DNA of 64,000 bases from Citrifermentans bremense (GTDB lineage Bacteria; Desulfobacterota; Desulfuromonadia; Geobacterales; Geobacteraceae), in contig NZ_AP023213.1 in assembly GCF_014218275.1 (NCBI RefSeq), forward strand, positions 4,150,954 to 4,214,953. Direction: 5' to 3'. Under the pieces are notes generated by a model. It searched no databases and was not told the DNA's origin. It saw nothing but the letters and a program-made list of their open reading frames with translations. Made by a program: the position numbers and the translations under genes. Shown in pieces: positions 1 through 9,359 of the stretch. Each line of letters starts with the position of its first letter. Positions within the stretch are counted from its first letter, which is position 1.

Positions 1-1
1 C

Positions 2-613
2 GGGGACCTGGTGGTAGGGGAGCGCCCGAGTCTCAAGGCCGCACTGGATCTCGTAGCCGGGATACGCCGCTTTTCCAACGCCCCCCTCTATTCGGTCCCC
101 GGCAATCACGAATACGCCCTCACCAGAGAAGGGGAGTTCAGCGAAAAGCTCGCCCGAGCCGGGGCCCGGGTGCTGACCAACAAAGCCTTGCCGTTGCAGT
201 CGGGGAAGGACCGGTTATGGGTGGCAGGGGTGGACGACCCGGTGACCCGCAGGGCCCGCCTGGACCAGGCGCTGGCTGAGACCGACGCGAGGTCGCCGCG
301 CATCCTGCTCTCCCACGCGCCCCACCCCTTCCCGGAGGCGGCGCAGCAGGGGGTCGACCTGATGCTCTCCGGGCACACCCACGGCGGCCAGATCCGCTTC
401 CCGCTGATCGGCGCTGCCTACGTCCCCGACATGGGCTTTTTCCCGGCATGGGACTACGGTCTCTACAGTTCGGGAAAGACCACCCTGATCGTCAACGGGG
501 GGCTTGGGGAAAGCTGGTTTCCCGTACGCTTCAACATAAGGCCCGAGGTGGTGCTGGCAACCCTCGTGCCGCTTCGGGAAGCGGGACCGGTGGCCAACTA
601 CGGCGTCGCCTGA
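2..613 (+). CDS. Metallophosphoesterase (YkuE-like), 5' end cut off by the window
   Basis: The reading frame is already open at base 2 with Gly-Asp-Leu, so the start lies outside the window and the GTG at 11 is not the true start. Three calcineurin-like phosphoesterase metal motifs are visible in order: the GD of the second metal box at the window edge, GNHEYA, then SHAPHPF and SGHTHGGQ. The C-terminal arrangement matches YkuE-type phosphoesterases, which are usually membrane-associated; any N-terminal anchor is missing here. The substrate cannot be told from sequence. The last 16 bases overlap the convergent kinase gene. Confidence 0.88.
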   Translation, partial: GDLVVGERPSLKAALDLVAGIRRFSNAPLYSVPGNHEYALTREGEFSEKLARAGARVLTNKALPLQSGKDRLWVAGVDDPVTRRARLDQALAETDARSPRILLSHAPHPFPEAAQQGVDLMLSGHTHGGQIRFPLIGAAYVPDMGFFPAWDYGLYSSGKTTLIVNGGLGESWFPVRFNIRPEVVLATLVPLREAGPVANYGVA

Positions 614-1314
614 CCCCCCTGCGCCGGGAGGACCACCTGGGCCATGAGCTCGGCGATACGCCCTGCGGGCAACCTCGCGTTGTTAAAGACCAGGTGGTAC
701 AGGGTCGGCTCCGCTATGTCCCGCCCCAAAAAGTCCTTCAGGAAGGCGTCGCGCTGCCCCTGCCGTTCCCGGACCAGGTCCTGCGCCTGGTCGTCCGGGA
801 TCTCCATGCGGGCCGCCACCGACTTCACCTTGAAGCTCATCGGTGCCACGATCCGGAAGTGATAGCAGTTCCCCACCTCCTGGGTGACAATGGCGGCGCC
901 CCTTCCCACGAGTATCACGTTCCCCTCCTGGGCGAGCGCCAGGATCTGCCGGGACAAGAGCCTGTAGTAATCCTTGTCGCTTTTCCAGCGCGGTGAGAAG
1001 GTGGAGAGCATGTCGTCCAGGAAGCGGTTCTTGGCCCCCAGGTTCCGCAGCACCTCCTCCGAGAGGTTGTGGTCCTTTGCCACCGCGTCCAAAAGGGCCC
1101 GATCCATCACCACCCAGGGGGCCCCGCTTCTTTGCTCCAAAAGGTGCTTGAGCTTCTCCGCCACCGGGTACCCCTCGCAGCCGAACTCGCGGGTCAAGGT
1201 CACCGTCGGCCTCTCCCTCTCCACGAAGCCATGCTCCCTCAGGTTCCTGCGGCTCACCTCGATCAGACCGCGCAGCCTCTGTTCGATGCCGGGGATCAGA
1301 ATGCTTCTGGCCAT
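598..1314 (-). CDS. Cytidylate kinase-like family protein
   Basis: This 238-residue protein matches the cytidylate-kinase-like family (PF13189) rather than true Cmk. It has a REFGCEGYPVAEKL segment near residue 43, which is the degenerate nucleotide-binding loop of that family, and an ILVGRGAA strand near residue 133. A good Shine-Dalgarno sequence (GGAGG) precedes the ATG at 1314. Members often occur singly and their phosphate acceptor is unknown, so a nucleotide kinase role is family knowledge, not shown here. Its stop overlaps the convergent metallophosphoesterase stop. Confidence 0.82.
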   Translation of the reverse strand: MARSILIPGIEQRLRGLIEVSRRNLREHGFVERERPTVTLTREFGCEGYPVAEKLKHLLEQRSGAPWVVMDRALLDAVAKDHNLSEEVLRNLGAKNRFLDDMLSTFSPRWKSDKDYYRLLSRQILALAQEGNVILVGRGAAIVTQEVGNCYHFRIVAPMSFKVKSVAARMEIPDDQAQDLVRERQGQRDAFLKDFLGRDIAEPTLYHLVFNNARLPAGRIAELMAQVVLPAQGGQATP

Positions 1315-1460
1315 GGCACCCTCCTTTCAGGTTAAATAGCTGTGACCGCAGTGTTAATTAGGCCCCTTTTCGCGCAGCAGTCAACCGGCCCCTCCGTTTT
1401 TCCAATGAAAAAGATCCGGCGACCGCTGCAAGAGTGCCTTTTTCCGTTATCATTCCCACC

Positions 1461-2327
1461 ATGCCGCTTTGGTTCCCGCTCACAATCCTATCCGCCTTCT
1501 TCCTGGCGAGCAGCGATGCGCTGACCAAGAAGGCGGTGCACGGCCACAACGAGTACCTGGTCACACTGACCCGGATCCTCCCCACCCTGCCGCTTTTCCT
1601 CATCCCGCTGCCGTTTCTTGAGATCCCGCCGCTGTCGCGGGAGTTCTGGCTCTGCGTCGTGACCGCGCTCCCCCTGGAGGCGGTGGCGATCTTCCTTTAC
1701 ACCAAGGCCTTGAAGCTCTCGCCGCTCTCGCTCACCCTGCCGCTTTTGTCGCTGACGCCGCTGTTGCTGCTGGTGGTCCCCTTCCTGCTCCTTGGCGAGC
1801 GCATCTCGGCGGCCGGAAGCGCCGGCGTCTTGCTCATCGCGCTCGGCGGCTACCTGCTCAAGGCCAGGCGCGGACAGGACGGGGTGCTGGCGCCGATAAA
1901 GGCGCTGGCGAAGGAGAAGGGGGCGCTCTGCATGCTGGGGGTGGCCACCATCTACAGCTTCACCTCCACTCTCGGCAAGCGCGCCATCGACGCTTCCTCG
2001 CCGCTTGTCTTCGCCGCGATCTACCTGCCGCTTCTGGCACTCCTCATCACCCCGTTCGCCCTCTACAAGGGAAGGGGTGAGTTGCGGGAGATCGCCCGCA
2101 ACGGCACCATCCGCGCGTCGCTGCTCCCAGCGCTTTTCTACGCGCTGCAGGCGCTCACCCACGTCTTCGCCATCAACCTCACCAACGTCGCCTACATGAT
2201 CGCCGTCAAGAGGCTGAGCCTTTTGTTCGGGGTGCTGTACGGCCGCTACCTGTTTCAGGAAAGAGGGGGGATCGTCGCCACCGTCATCATGCTGGCAGGG
2301 GTCTGCCTCATCGTGATCGGGGGGTGA
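1461..2327 (+). CDS. EamA/DMT-family transporter
   Basis: This is an inner-membrane protein of about 289 residues with roughly ten hydrophobic helices in two halves, the usual double EamA (RhaT/DMT) layout. Each half carries the short acidic or basic break expected between helices, for example ASSDALTKKA near residue 16. The ATG at 1461 was chosen because the first helix follows directly; an in-frame GTG at 1434 would add nine residues, and neither start has a convincing ribosome site. The substrate is unknown. It stands alone, and the 257 bases that follow up to flaG contain nothing I recognise. Confidence 0.85.
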   Translation: MPLWFPLTILSAFFLASSDALTKKAVHGHNEYLVTLTRILPTLPLFLIPLPFLEIPPLSREFWLCVVTALPLEAVAIFLYTKALKLSPLSLTLPLLSLTPLLLLVVPFLLLGERISAAGSAGVLLIALGGYLLKARRGQDGVLAPIKALAKEKGALCMLGVATIYSFTSTLGKRAIDASSPLVFAAIYLPLLALLITPFALYKGRGELREIARNGTIRASLLPALFYALQALTHVFAINLTNVAYMIAVKRLSLLFGVLYGRYLFQERGGIVATVIMLAGVCLIVIGG

Positions 2328-2584
2328 GCGTGCTCGCGCACTCCGCGGGGATCATGAGGAGAATTGTCGTTTCTGGAGGATGCGCGACCATAACCGCGCG
2401 GGGCAGCAACGCCTCTGCGAAAGCGCCCTCAACAAGCGCAACCACAGCAGGCAGGCAGCCGTCGCAGATGAAAGGAGGGATGAAAGGATGCGGGGACGGC
2501 ACCGTTGGGGGAAATCGCCATGCGGATCTGGCCAGGAGTCAATTTTCCGACAGCAGACAGCGCGACAGCGTTCAAATTTGACTG

Positions 2585-2974
2585 TCACACCTTATCCTGG
2601 ATGATCAGGCCGTTCAACGTGTCGAGCGCCTGCGAAAGCTTCAAGGCTACCTCCGACGGTATCTGCCTTATCAACTCTCCGCTTTGTGCTTTCACGACCT
2701 TGACTACCAGCTTTTCGGAATCGCGATCGATGGAGAAATGAATGGCGATCGAGGAGCGCTCCATGAATTCGTTCAGGAGTTCAGTCGCTTTCACCACCCT
2801 CTCCGCCTCCTTGGCGGCGTCCACCTTTACACGCCCCGGCGCAGGCGCCGCCGGTCCGGGAGATGGCTCAGTTGTGGTACGCTGTGGCGGTTGAGGCGCT
2901 CTTTGCATGGATGTTTCATCGGTTATGGGGGTGGGTTGCACTACCTGCTGCACAGGAGAAATCGACATCGTCAC
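2585..2974 (-). CDS. flaG: FlaG family flagellar protein
   Basis: The protein has 129 residues. The first half is Pro/Ala/Thr-rich and probably disordered. The second half (from about residue 55) is the FlaG domain, with the conserved LNEFMERSSIAIHFSIDRDS and RQIPSEVALKLSQALD segments. FlaG proteins influence filament length and are usually encoded beside fliD; here flaG sits about 11 kb from fliD. A clear FliA-type promoter lies about 40 bases upstream, so it is expected to be expressed with flagellin. The ribosome site is GGAG ahead of the ATG at 2974. Confidence 0.9.
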   Translation of the reverse strand: MTMSISPVQQVVQPTPITDETSMQRAPQPPQRTTTEPSPGPAAPAPGRVKVDAAKEAERVVKATELLNEFMERSSIAIHFSIDRDSEKLVVKVVKAQSGELIRQIPSEVALKLSQALDTLNGLIIQDKV

Positions 2975-3012
2975 GCTCCTTCTGAAACCAGGTTAATCGC
3001 CGCTCTCCTGCT

Positions 3013-3039
3013 TTATCGACAGGAGCATGAAAATCTTTA
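3013..3039 (-). promoter_or_regulatory. FliA (sigma-28) promoter of flaG
   Basis: Read on the minus strand this is TAAA, 15 bases, then GTCGATAA. The consensus is TAAA-N15-GCCGATAA, so 11 of 12 positions match with exact spacing. It sits 39 bases before the flaG start codon. Confidence 0.85.
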
Positions 3040-3191
3040 GTAGGTCGTGCTAATTTAAAAAAAGAATTCTCCGGCAGCGGGCGCGATATTTGCGTTCAGC
3101 CTTGTGCACTGGGCGCGCCTTTGCTCCCCTTCGGGACCCCCGCAGCCTGCCGCAAAAGGAGAGAAAACAGCAGCCGTTGATCATTACCTGC

Positions 3192-3219
3192 TAAAGTATT
3201 GGCCATCACAAGCCGAAAG
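3192..3219 (+). promoter_or_regulatory. Candidate FliA (sigma-28) promoter of flbD-motAB
   Basis: TAAA at 3192-3195 is followed after 16 bases by GCCGAAAG at 3212-3219. Six of eight bases match the -10 consensus GCCGATAA, but the spacer is one base longer than ideal. It lies 39 bases before the flbD start. It is weaker than the other three FliA sites in the window. Confidence 0.45.
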
Positions 3220-3258
3220 CGAGTAGGGCAACCGTTGTTACCCACGGAGGAAGATCCC

Positions 3259-3525
3259 ATGATACGACTGACAAGAATGGACGGTACTCCAGTATACCTG
3301 AACCCCGATCTGATCGAGTTCATAGAGGAAAACCCCGACACCCTGGTAATCCTTTCCAACGGCAAGAGCTACCTCTTTCTCGAGTCTGCAGCCATAGCTA
3401 TAGACAGGATTGTGAGATACAAGGCACGTATTCTGCACCTCTCTTCGCTGGCCAACGGCAAAAAGTACCTTAAAAAATGCCGCGGCGAGAGGTTCCAGCG
3501 CACAACCAAATTAAATGCGGAGTGA
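3259..3525 (+). CDS. flbD: FlbD family flagellar protein
   Basis: This small protein of 88 residues begins MIRLTRMDGTPVYLNPDLIE, which is the FlbD (PF06289) signature. The start is fixed by GGAGGA eight bases before the ATG at 3259; reading from the upstream in-frame codon at 3199 would add an unrelated 20 residues. FlbD genes commonly precede motA in Gram-positive and deltaproteobacterial flagellar loci. Here motA begins ten bases after the stop, so the three genes form one operon. This family is distinct from the Caulobacter sigma-54 activator that shares the name. Confidence 0.88.
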   Translation: MIRLTRMDGTPVYLNPDLIEFIEENPDTLVILSNGKSYLFLESAAIAIDRIVRYKARILHLSSLANGKKYLKKCRGERFQRTTKLNAE

Positions 3526-3535
3526 GTGAGCCACT

Positions 3536-4300
3536 ATGGATTTAGCAACAATCATCGGGTTAGTTCTTGCTATCGGTGCGGTCTTTGGCGGCGCGCTTCT
3601 CGAAGGTCTCCACATAGGCGCGTTGATACAGCCTACAGCCGCCCTAATAGTACTCGGCGGAACCTTCGGCGCCACCTTCGTCAGCTTCCCGCTCCCCGGC
3701 ATCCTCAACGCATTCAAGGATGTTGGTCGCTGCTTTTTTCCCCCCAAGGACGACCCGGAGGGGGTGATCAAGAGCATCATCAGCTATGCGGCCAAAGCAA
3801 GGCGAAACGGCCTCATCTCGCTGGAGCAGGAAGCGCAGACGGTCAAAGACACATTCACCAAGAAAGGGATCTCGTTGGTAGTGGACGGGATAGACCCGCA
3901 GAAGCTCAGGGAGACCATGGAAATCGAACTGGGCTCCTTCGAGGAACATAGAAAGCAAAGCGCAGAGGTCTTCGAGGCGGCGGGGGGCTTCGCCCCCACC
4001 ATAGGCATCATCGGCGCGGTGCTGGGCCTCATCCACGTCATGAGCAACCTCTCCGACCCGTCGAAGCTAGGCGGCGGCATAGCCGTTGCCTTCGTCGCCA
4101 CCATCTACGGCCTGATGACCGCCAACGTCTTCTGCCTCCCCTTCGGGACCAAGCTGAAGCACCGGCTCAAAGAGGAGCTCCTCCAGAAGGAGATGCTGAT
4201 CGAGGGGTTGATCGCGATCCAAAACGGGGAAAACCCGCACTTCATCGAGCAGAAACTCAGGGCCTACCTGCACGACGGCGGGGACAAAAAGGGGAAGTAG
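3536..4300 (+). CDS. motA: Flagellar motor stator protein MotA
   Basis: MotA forms the proton channel of the stator with MotB and pushes on FliG. The 254 residues show four membrane segments: two near residues 4-55, and two near 143-200 that hold the conserved FAPTIGIIGAVLGLIHVM helix and the GIAVAFVATIYGLM helix. Between them lies the charged cytoplasmic loop (about residues 60-140) that contacts the rotor. Length and topology are standard. motB follows with no gap, which suggests translational coupling. Confidence 0.96.
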   Translation: MDLATIIGLVLAIGAVFGGALLEGLHIGALIQPTAALIVLGGTFGATFVSFPLPGILNAFKDVGRCFFPPKDDPEGVIKSIISYAAKARRNGLISLEQEAQTVKDTFTKKGISLVVDGIDPQKLRETMEIELGSFEEHRKQSAEVFEAAGGFAPTIGIIGAVLGLIHVMSNLSDPSKLGGGIAVAFVATIYGLMTANVFCLPFGTKLKHRLKEELLQKEMLIEGLIAIQNGENPHFIEQKLRAYLHDGGDKKGK

Positions 4301-5059
4301 ATGGCCAGAAAAAAGCAGCACGAAAAAGAACCGAACCACGAGCGATGGCTGGTGTCATATGCGGACTTCATCACACTGCTCTTCGCCGTCTTCGTGACCC
4401 TGTACGCCATGAGCCAGACCGACAAGAAGAAGGTCGAGGAGATCATGGCGTCGATGGCCAATTCCTTCGGCTTCACAACGTCATCAGCCTCGAAGGCAGC
4501 CGTGATCGAGATGGGAGCGATGAACATCATCCCGTCGCTGCAAAAGAACACCGCCGCCCCCCAGAAGCGGGGAAAAAGCCGCGGAAGCAACGAGGACTTC
4601 AAGCAGACCAAGCGTGCCATCGAGGCCTACCTCACCAAAGCCGGCGCCCAGGACAAGGTCAGCGTCTCCATCACCCAGAGGGGACTCGTGGTGAGCCTGA
4701 AGGAGGCCGGATTCTTCGATTCCGGAAGCGCCACGCTGAAGCATTCTTCGCTCGCGCTTTTGGACGACGTGATGGGGTCGCTCTCCGGCTACTCCAACAT
4801 GCTGCGCATCGAGGGGCACACCGACAACGTACCCATCAGTTCCGCGGCGTTCCCGTCCAACTGGGAGCTTTCCACCGCCCGCGCCACCAACGTGCTCCAG
4901 CACCTCGTGAAGCAGGACTTCGAACCGGAGCGGATGTCCGCAGCGGGATACGGAGAGTACCACCCGGTGGCGGACAATTCCAACGTGGAAGGAAGGCAGA
5001 AAAACCGCCGCATCGACATAGTTCTCATCTCCCAGCAGAACGAGAAGGAGGAGCCGTAG
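4301..5059 (+). CDS. motB: Flagellar motor stator protein MotB
   Basis: MotB anchors the stator to peptidoglycan. The 252-residue protein has a short basic N-terminus, a single membrane helix with SYADFITLLFAVFV in which Asp22 is the expected ion-carrying residue, a plug/linker, and a C-terminal OmpA-like domain with the peptidoglycan-binding segments IEGHTDNVP and GYGEYHPVADN-RRIDI. It begins immediately after the motA stop. A 14-bp tandem repeat array starts seven bases after its stop codon, and I see no clear terminator there. Confidence 0.96.
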   Translation: MARKKQHEKEPNHERWLVSYADFITLLFAVFVTLYAMSQTDKKKVEEIMASMANSFGFTTSSASKAAVIEMGAMNIIPSLQKNTAAPQKRGKSRGSNEDFKQTKRAIEAYLTKAGAQDKVSVSITQRGLVVSLKEAGFFDSGSATLKHSSLALLDDVMGSLSGYSNMLRIEGHTDNVPISSAAFPSNWELSTARATNVLQHLVKQDFEPERMSAAGYGEYHPVADNSNVEGRQKNRRIDIVLISQQNEKEEP

Positions 5060-5065
5060 GCTTTT

Positions 5066-5135
5066 CCTTCTCGTCTCACCCTTCTCGTCTCACCCTTCTC
5101 GTCTCACCCTTCTCGTCTCACCCTTCTCGTCTTAC
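5066..5135 (+). repeat. 14-bp tandem repeat, five units
   Basis: CCTTCTCGTCTCAC occurs four times head to tail without change, followed by a fifth copy with CTTAC in place of CTCAC. The array lies between the motB stop and the sigma-54 promoter of pseB. No unit forms a hairpin, and I see no open frame worth calling through it. Confidence 0.95.
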
Positions 5136-5223
5136 CTCCCGTTTTCTCCGCTTCACCTTCCCCTTCCTGCACCCGCGCCAGCCAAGCCGACTTCAAAGCG
5201 CCTGAAAGTCAATAAACTGACAC

Positions 5224-5238
5224 TGGCACGGTGATTGC
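5224..5238 (+). promoter_or_regulatory. Sigma-54 promoter of the pseudaminic acid operon
   Basis: TGGCACGGTGATTGC matches the RpoN consensus TGGCACG-N4-TTGC at every defined position, with the -24 GG and -12 GC correctly spaced. It lies 49 bases before the pseB ATG and faces pseB. A sigma-54 promoter needs an activator; no activator gene is in the window. Confidence 0.88.
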
Positions 5239-5272
5239 AGTCAGGCAACAGAACCTTTTCACCTTTTCTTAA

Positions 5273-6310
<1,038 letters not shown>

Positions 6311-6330
6311 ACATCCCCAAAGAGGTGCAC

Positions 6331-6390
6331 ATGCAAGACGATCAGGCGCCGACCTGCGGCAGTGCCGTGCCGCTGGCGGTAAAGCTATGA
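6331..6390 (+). CDS. Possible 19-residue coupling peptide between pseB and pseC
   Basis: A 19-codon frame starts at ATG 6331 behind AGAGGTG and ends in TGA at 6388-6390, sharing ATGA with the pseC start at 6387. pseC itself has only a poor ribosome site (GGCGGTAAAGCT), so translation of this short frame could deliver ribosomes to pseC. The peptide (MQDDQAPTCGSAVPLAVKL) resembles nothing I know. It may instead be spacer sequence that happens to be open. Confidence 0.35.
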   Translation: MQDDQAPTCGSAVPLAVKL

Positions 6391-7577
6391 TTCCATACGG
6401 ACGGCAGTCGATCAGCAGCGCCGACATAGACGCGGTCGTGGAAGTTTTGAAGTCGGCGTGGCTCACCCAGGGCCCGGCGGTGCAGCGCTTCGAGCAGAGC
6501 GTCGCCAGCTACTGCGGCGCGGCGAGCGCCGTCGCGGTGAACAGCGCCACCTCGGCCCTGCACATCGCCTGCCTGGCGGCAGATCTTGGCCCAGGCGACA
6601 CCCTCTGGACCTCCCCCAACACCTTCGTCGCCTCGGCCAACTGCGGACGCTACTGCGGGGCCGACGTCGACTTCGTTGACATCGACCCGGCGACCCGGAA
6701 CATGAGCGTGGAACGCCTGCGCGAGAAGCTGGAACTGGCAGCGCGAGAGGGAAAGCTCCCCAAGGTCGTCATACCGGTCCACTTCGCGGGACAGCCCTGC
6801 GACATGGAAGCGATCGCGAACCTCGCCTCCCGCTACGGCTTCACCGTGATAGAGGACGCCTCCCACGCCATCGGCGGGCGCTACCGCGGCGAACCGGTGG
6901 GAAACTGCCGCTACAGCGACATGACCGTGTTCAGCTTCCACCCCGTGAAGATCATCACCAGCGCCGAGGGGGGGATGGTACTCACCAACAGCGACAAGCT
7001 CGCGGCCAGGCTCTCCAGGCTGCGCAGCCACGGCATAACCAGCGACCCGGCCCTCATGTCAGAACCCTCCCACGGGCCGTGGTACTACCAGCAGATCGAG
7101 CTCGGCTTCAACTACCGGATGACCGACCTGCAGGCGGCCCTGGGGGCGAGCCAGATGGCGATGCTGGACCAGTTCGTGGCCCGGCGCCACCAGTTGGCCA
7201 AACGCTACGATCAGGCGCTGGCCCATCTGCCCCCCTCGCTCCCCTGGCAGCATCCCGACTCCTTTTCCGCCTACCACCTCTACACGGTGCGCCTGCAGCA
7301 AGGAGACGGCCTCCCCGGACGGAAGGAGGTCCTGGAGCAGATGCGCGAGCGGGGCATCATGGCGCACGTGCACTACATACCGGTGCACACCCAGCCCTAC
7401 TACCGGGCGCTCGGCTTCGCCCCGGGAGACTTCCCGGAGGCGGAGAGCTACTACCGCGAAGCGCTCACCCTTCCGCTGTACCAGGGGATGCTGGAAGAGG
7501 ACCAGGACTTCGTCATCTCGACTCTGCAGGAGCTCCTGCTTGGAAAGCCGACGCCGGCGGGAGGGCGCCATGAGTAG
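6387..7577 (+). CDS. pseC: UDP-4-keto-6-deoxy-AltNAc aminotransferase, PseC
   Basis: This PLP enzyme (DegT/DnrJ/EryC1 family) adds the C4 amino group in the second pseudaminic acid step. The 396 residues start MIPYGRQSISSADIDAVVEV, typical of PseC. They contain VNSATSALHIACLA for PLP phosphate binding, VIEDASHAIGG, and FSFHPVKIITSAEGGMV, whose Lys is the expected Schiff-base residue. The start overlaps a 19-codon frame, and the end overlaps pseF by eight bases, so the operon is translationally coupled. Confidence 0.95.
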   Translation: MIPYGRQSISSADIDAVVEVLKSAWLTQGPAVQRFEQSVASYCGAASAVAVNSATSALHIACLAADLGPGDTLWTSPNTFVASANCGRYCGADVDFVDIDPATRNMSVERLREKLELAAREGKLPKVVIPVHFAGQPCDMEAIANLASRYGFTVIEDASHAIGGRYRGEPVGNCRYSDMTVFSFHPVKIITSAEGGMVLTNSDKLAARLSRLRSHGITSDPALMSEPSHGPWYYQQIELGFNYRMTDLQAALGASQMAMLDQFVARRHQLAKRYDQALAHLPPSLPWQHPDSFSAYHLYTVRLQQGDGLPGRKEVLEQMRERGIMAHVHYIPVHTQPYYRALGFAPGDFPEAESYYREALTLPLYQGMLEEDQDFVISTLQELLLGKPTPAGGRHE

Positions 7578-8304
7578 CGGCGGGCAGGGGAGCCTGAAAG
7601 AAACGCCGCTAAAGGTGGCGGTCATCCCGGCGCGCGGCGGCAGCAAGCGGATCCCCCACAAGAACATCAAGCTGTTCGCTGGTCAGCCGATCATCGGCTA
7701 TTCGATCCAGGCGGCAAAAGAGTGCGGGCTCTTCGACCGGATCATAGTATCTACCGACGACGAGGAAATCGCCTCGGTCGCGCGCTCTTTCGGCGCGGAG
7801 ATCCCCTTCCTGCGCCCCAAGACGCTGGCCGACGACTTTACCGGGACCAACGCCGTGGTTAAGCATGCCATCAACTGGCTGGCCGACGAGGGGAGCAGCG
7901 TCGACTACGCCTGCTGCATCTACGCGACCGCCCCCTTTCTCAAGTCCAAGTACCTCATCGAGGGGTACCAGAAGCTGGTGGCCGCCAAGAGCTCTTTCGC
8001 CTTTTCCGTAACCGGCTTCCGTTTTCCCATCCAGCGCGCGCTGAGGCTTGACAGCAGCGGGAGCGTCGACGCCATGTTCCCGGAGCACATCTACACCCGC
8101 TCCCAGGACCTTGAGGAGGCCTACCACGACGCCGGACAGTTCTACTGGGGGAAAAGCGAGGCCTTTTTGCGAGACGAGGTCATGTTCTCCCCGGCCTCGG
8201 TTGCCGTGGTTCTGCCGCGCCACCTGGTACAGGACATAGACACGCCTCAAGACTGGTACGAGGCTGAGCTCATGTTCCGCGCCTGCCAGTCGGAACGCTC
8301 ATGA
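7570..8304 (+). CDS. pseF: Pseudaminic acid cytidylyltransferase, PseF
   Basis: PseF activates pseudaminic acid as CMP-Pse, the donor for flagellin glycosylation. The start at 7570 is preceded by GGGAGGG and gives 244 residues. The nucleotide-binding motif VIPARGGSKRIPHKNIK follows about 17 residues in, with STDDEEIA and the later HDAGQFYWGK typical of the PseF/NeuA family. It overlaps pseC by eight bases and pseG by four. Family members accepting legionaminic or sialic acid look similar; the neighbours decide for pseudaminic acid. Confidence 0.93.
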   Translation: MSSGGQGSLKETPLKVAVIPARGGSKRIPHKNIKLFAGQPIIGYSIQAAKECGLFDRIIVSTDDEEIASVARSFGAEIPFLRPKTLADDFTGTNAVVKHAINWLADEGSSVDYACCIYATAPFLKSKYLIEGYQKLVAAKSSFAFSVTGFRFPIQRALRLDSSGSVDAMFPEHIYTRSQDLEEAYHDAGQFYWGKSEAFLRDEVMFSPASVAVVLPRHLVQDIDTPQDWYEAELMFRACQSERS

Positions 8305-9359
8305 TGAAGGTCCTGGTTAGGTGCGACGCATCGGCCGTGATCGGCTCAGGCCACGTCATGCGCTGTTTGACCCTTGCCGACTTCCTGTCGAGCAGAGGGG
8401 CCCGTATTTTCTTCGTCTGCCGCGAACTTCCGGGGGACCTGACCCACCTCATCGAGGGGAAAGGCTATCCCGTCCACCGCATCACCTTGAGAACGCCCGG
8501 GTGGGAGGAGGATGCCGAAAAGAGCGCCGTCTTCGCTACCGAAGCGGGAATCGGGTTCGACTGGCTGATCGTCGACCACTACCGGCTCGACGCGCGCTAC
8601 GAGAGGCGGATGCGCCGCCTGGGGGTGAAGATCCTCGCCATAGACGACCTGGCCGACCGCCCCCACGACTGCGACCTACTCCTGGACCAGAACCTGCACA
8701 AAAACATGGAGCTGCGCTACCAAGGGCTCCTTCCAGCCCAATGCCTGCCACTTTTGGGCCCCCGGTACGCCCTGCTCCGCCCGGAGTTTTTCGAGGCGCG
8801 GCTCAAGCTGCGTCCGCGCCGCGGCGAGCTGAAGAGGATACTGGTCTCCTTCGGCGGGGCGGACCCCACCAATGAAACCGCCAAGGTCATGGCCGCGCTG
8901 GAACTGTTGGAGACGGGCGCACCCGCGCTGGACGTGGTGGTGGGGAGCGCCAACCTCGATGCCGCCTCGGTACAGGCAGCATGCGTCGCCCACAAGGATT
9001 GGAGCTTCCACAACCAGGCGGACAACATGGCGGAATTGATGAGCCGTGCCGACCTCGCCCTTGGGGGGGGAGGCGGCACCACCTGGGAGCGCTGCTTTCT
9101 GGGGCTTCCCAGCCTCACCGTGGTCGTGGCGGACAACCAGCGCGAGCCGACCGAAGCGGTGGCGGCAAAAGGGGCGACCTGGAACCTGGGCTGGCACAGC
9201 GACGTTACACCTCAGATCATGGCGCAGTGGATCGCCAGGCTGCAGAAGGATCCAGAGCTCCTGGCAGAGGCCAGCAGACGCTGTTTCCAGTTGATGGGAG
9301 ATCGCGCCCCGGAGGCAGGACACCCCCTGGTGGCGCTCATGCACGGAGAAAAGCCATGA
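8301..9359 (+). CDS. pseG: UDP-2,4-diacetamido-2,4,6-trideoxy-altrose hydrolase, PseG
   Basis: PseG removes UDP from the diacetamido-trideoxy-altrose intermediate. The 352 residues show the GT-B-like fold of the family: MKVLVRCDASAVIGSGHVMR at the N-terminus, holding the catalytic His region, and LALGGGGGTTWERCFLGLPS in the C-terminal nucleotide-binding half. Length is normal. The start overlaps the pseF stop (ATGA) and the stop overlaps pseH (ATGA). PseG is specific to the pseudaminic route, which separates this operon from legionaminic or sialic acid clusters. Confidence 0.94.
   Translation: MMKVLVRCDASAVIGSGHVMRCLTLADFLSSRGARIFFVCRELPGDLTHLIEGKGYPVHRITLRTPGWEEDAEKSAVFATEAGIGFDWLIVDHYRLDARYERRMRRLGVKILAIDDLADRPHDCDLLLDQNLHKNMELRYQGLLPAQCLPLLGPRYALLRPEFFEARLKLRPRRGELKRILVSFGGADPTNETAKVMAALELLETGAPALDVVVGSANLDAASVQAACVAHKDWSFHNQADNMAELMSRADLALGGGGGTTWERCFLGLPSLTVVVADNQREPTEAVAAKGATWNLGWHSDVTPQIMAQWIARLQKDPELLAEASRRCFQLMGDRAPEAGHPLVALMHGEKP

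Noticed and set aside
5066-5135. Possible CRISPR-like array
   Set aside because: Units of 14 bases are head to tail with no spacers, and no cas genes are near.
4345-5205. 286-codon frame overlapping motB in another phase
   Set aside because: motB is intact and in the motA operon. This frame is rich in Arg/His/Gly and runs into the tandem repeat.
8981-9355. Upstream extension of pseH from 8981
   Set aside because: It runs through pseG in a different phase; the GNAT domain begins exactly at the ATG at 9356, which overlaps the pseG stop as ATGA.
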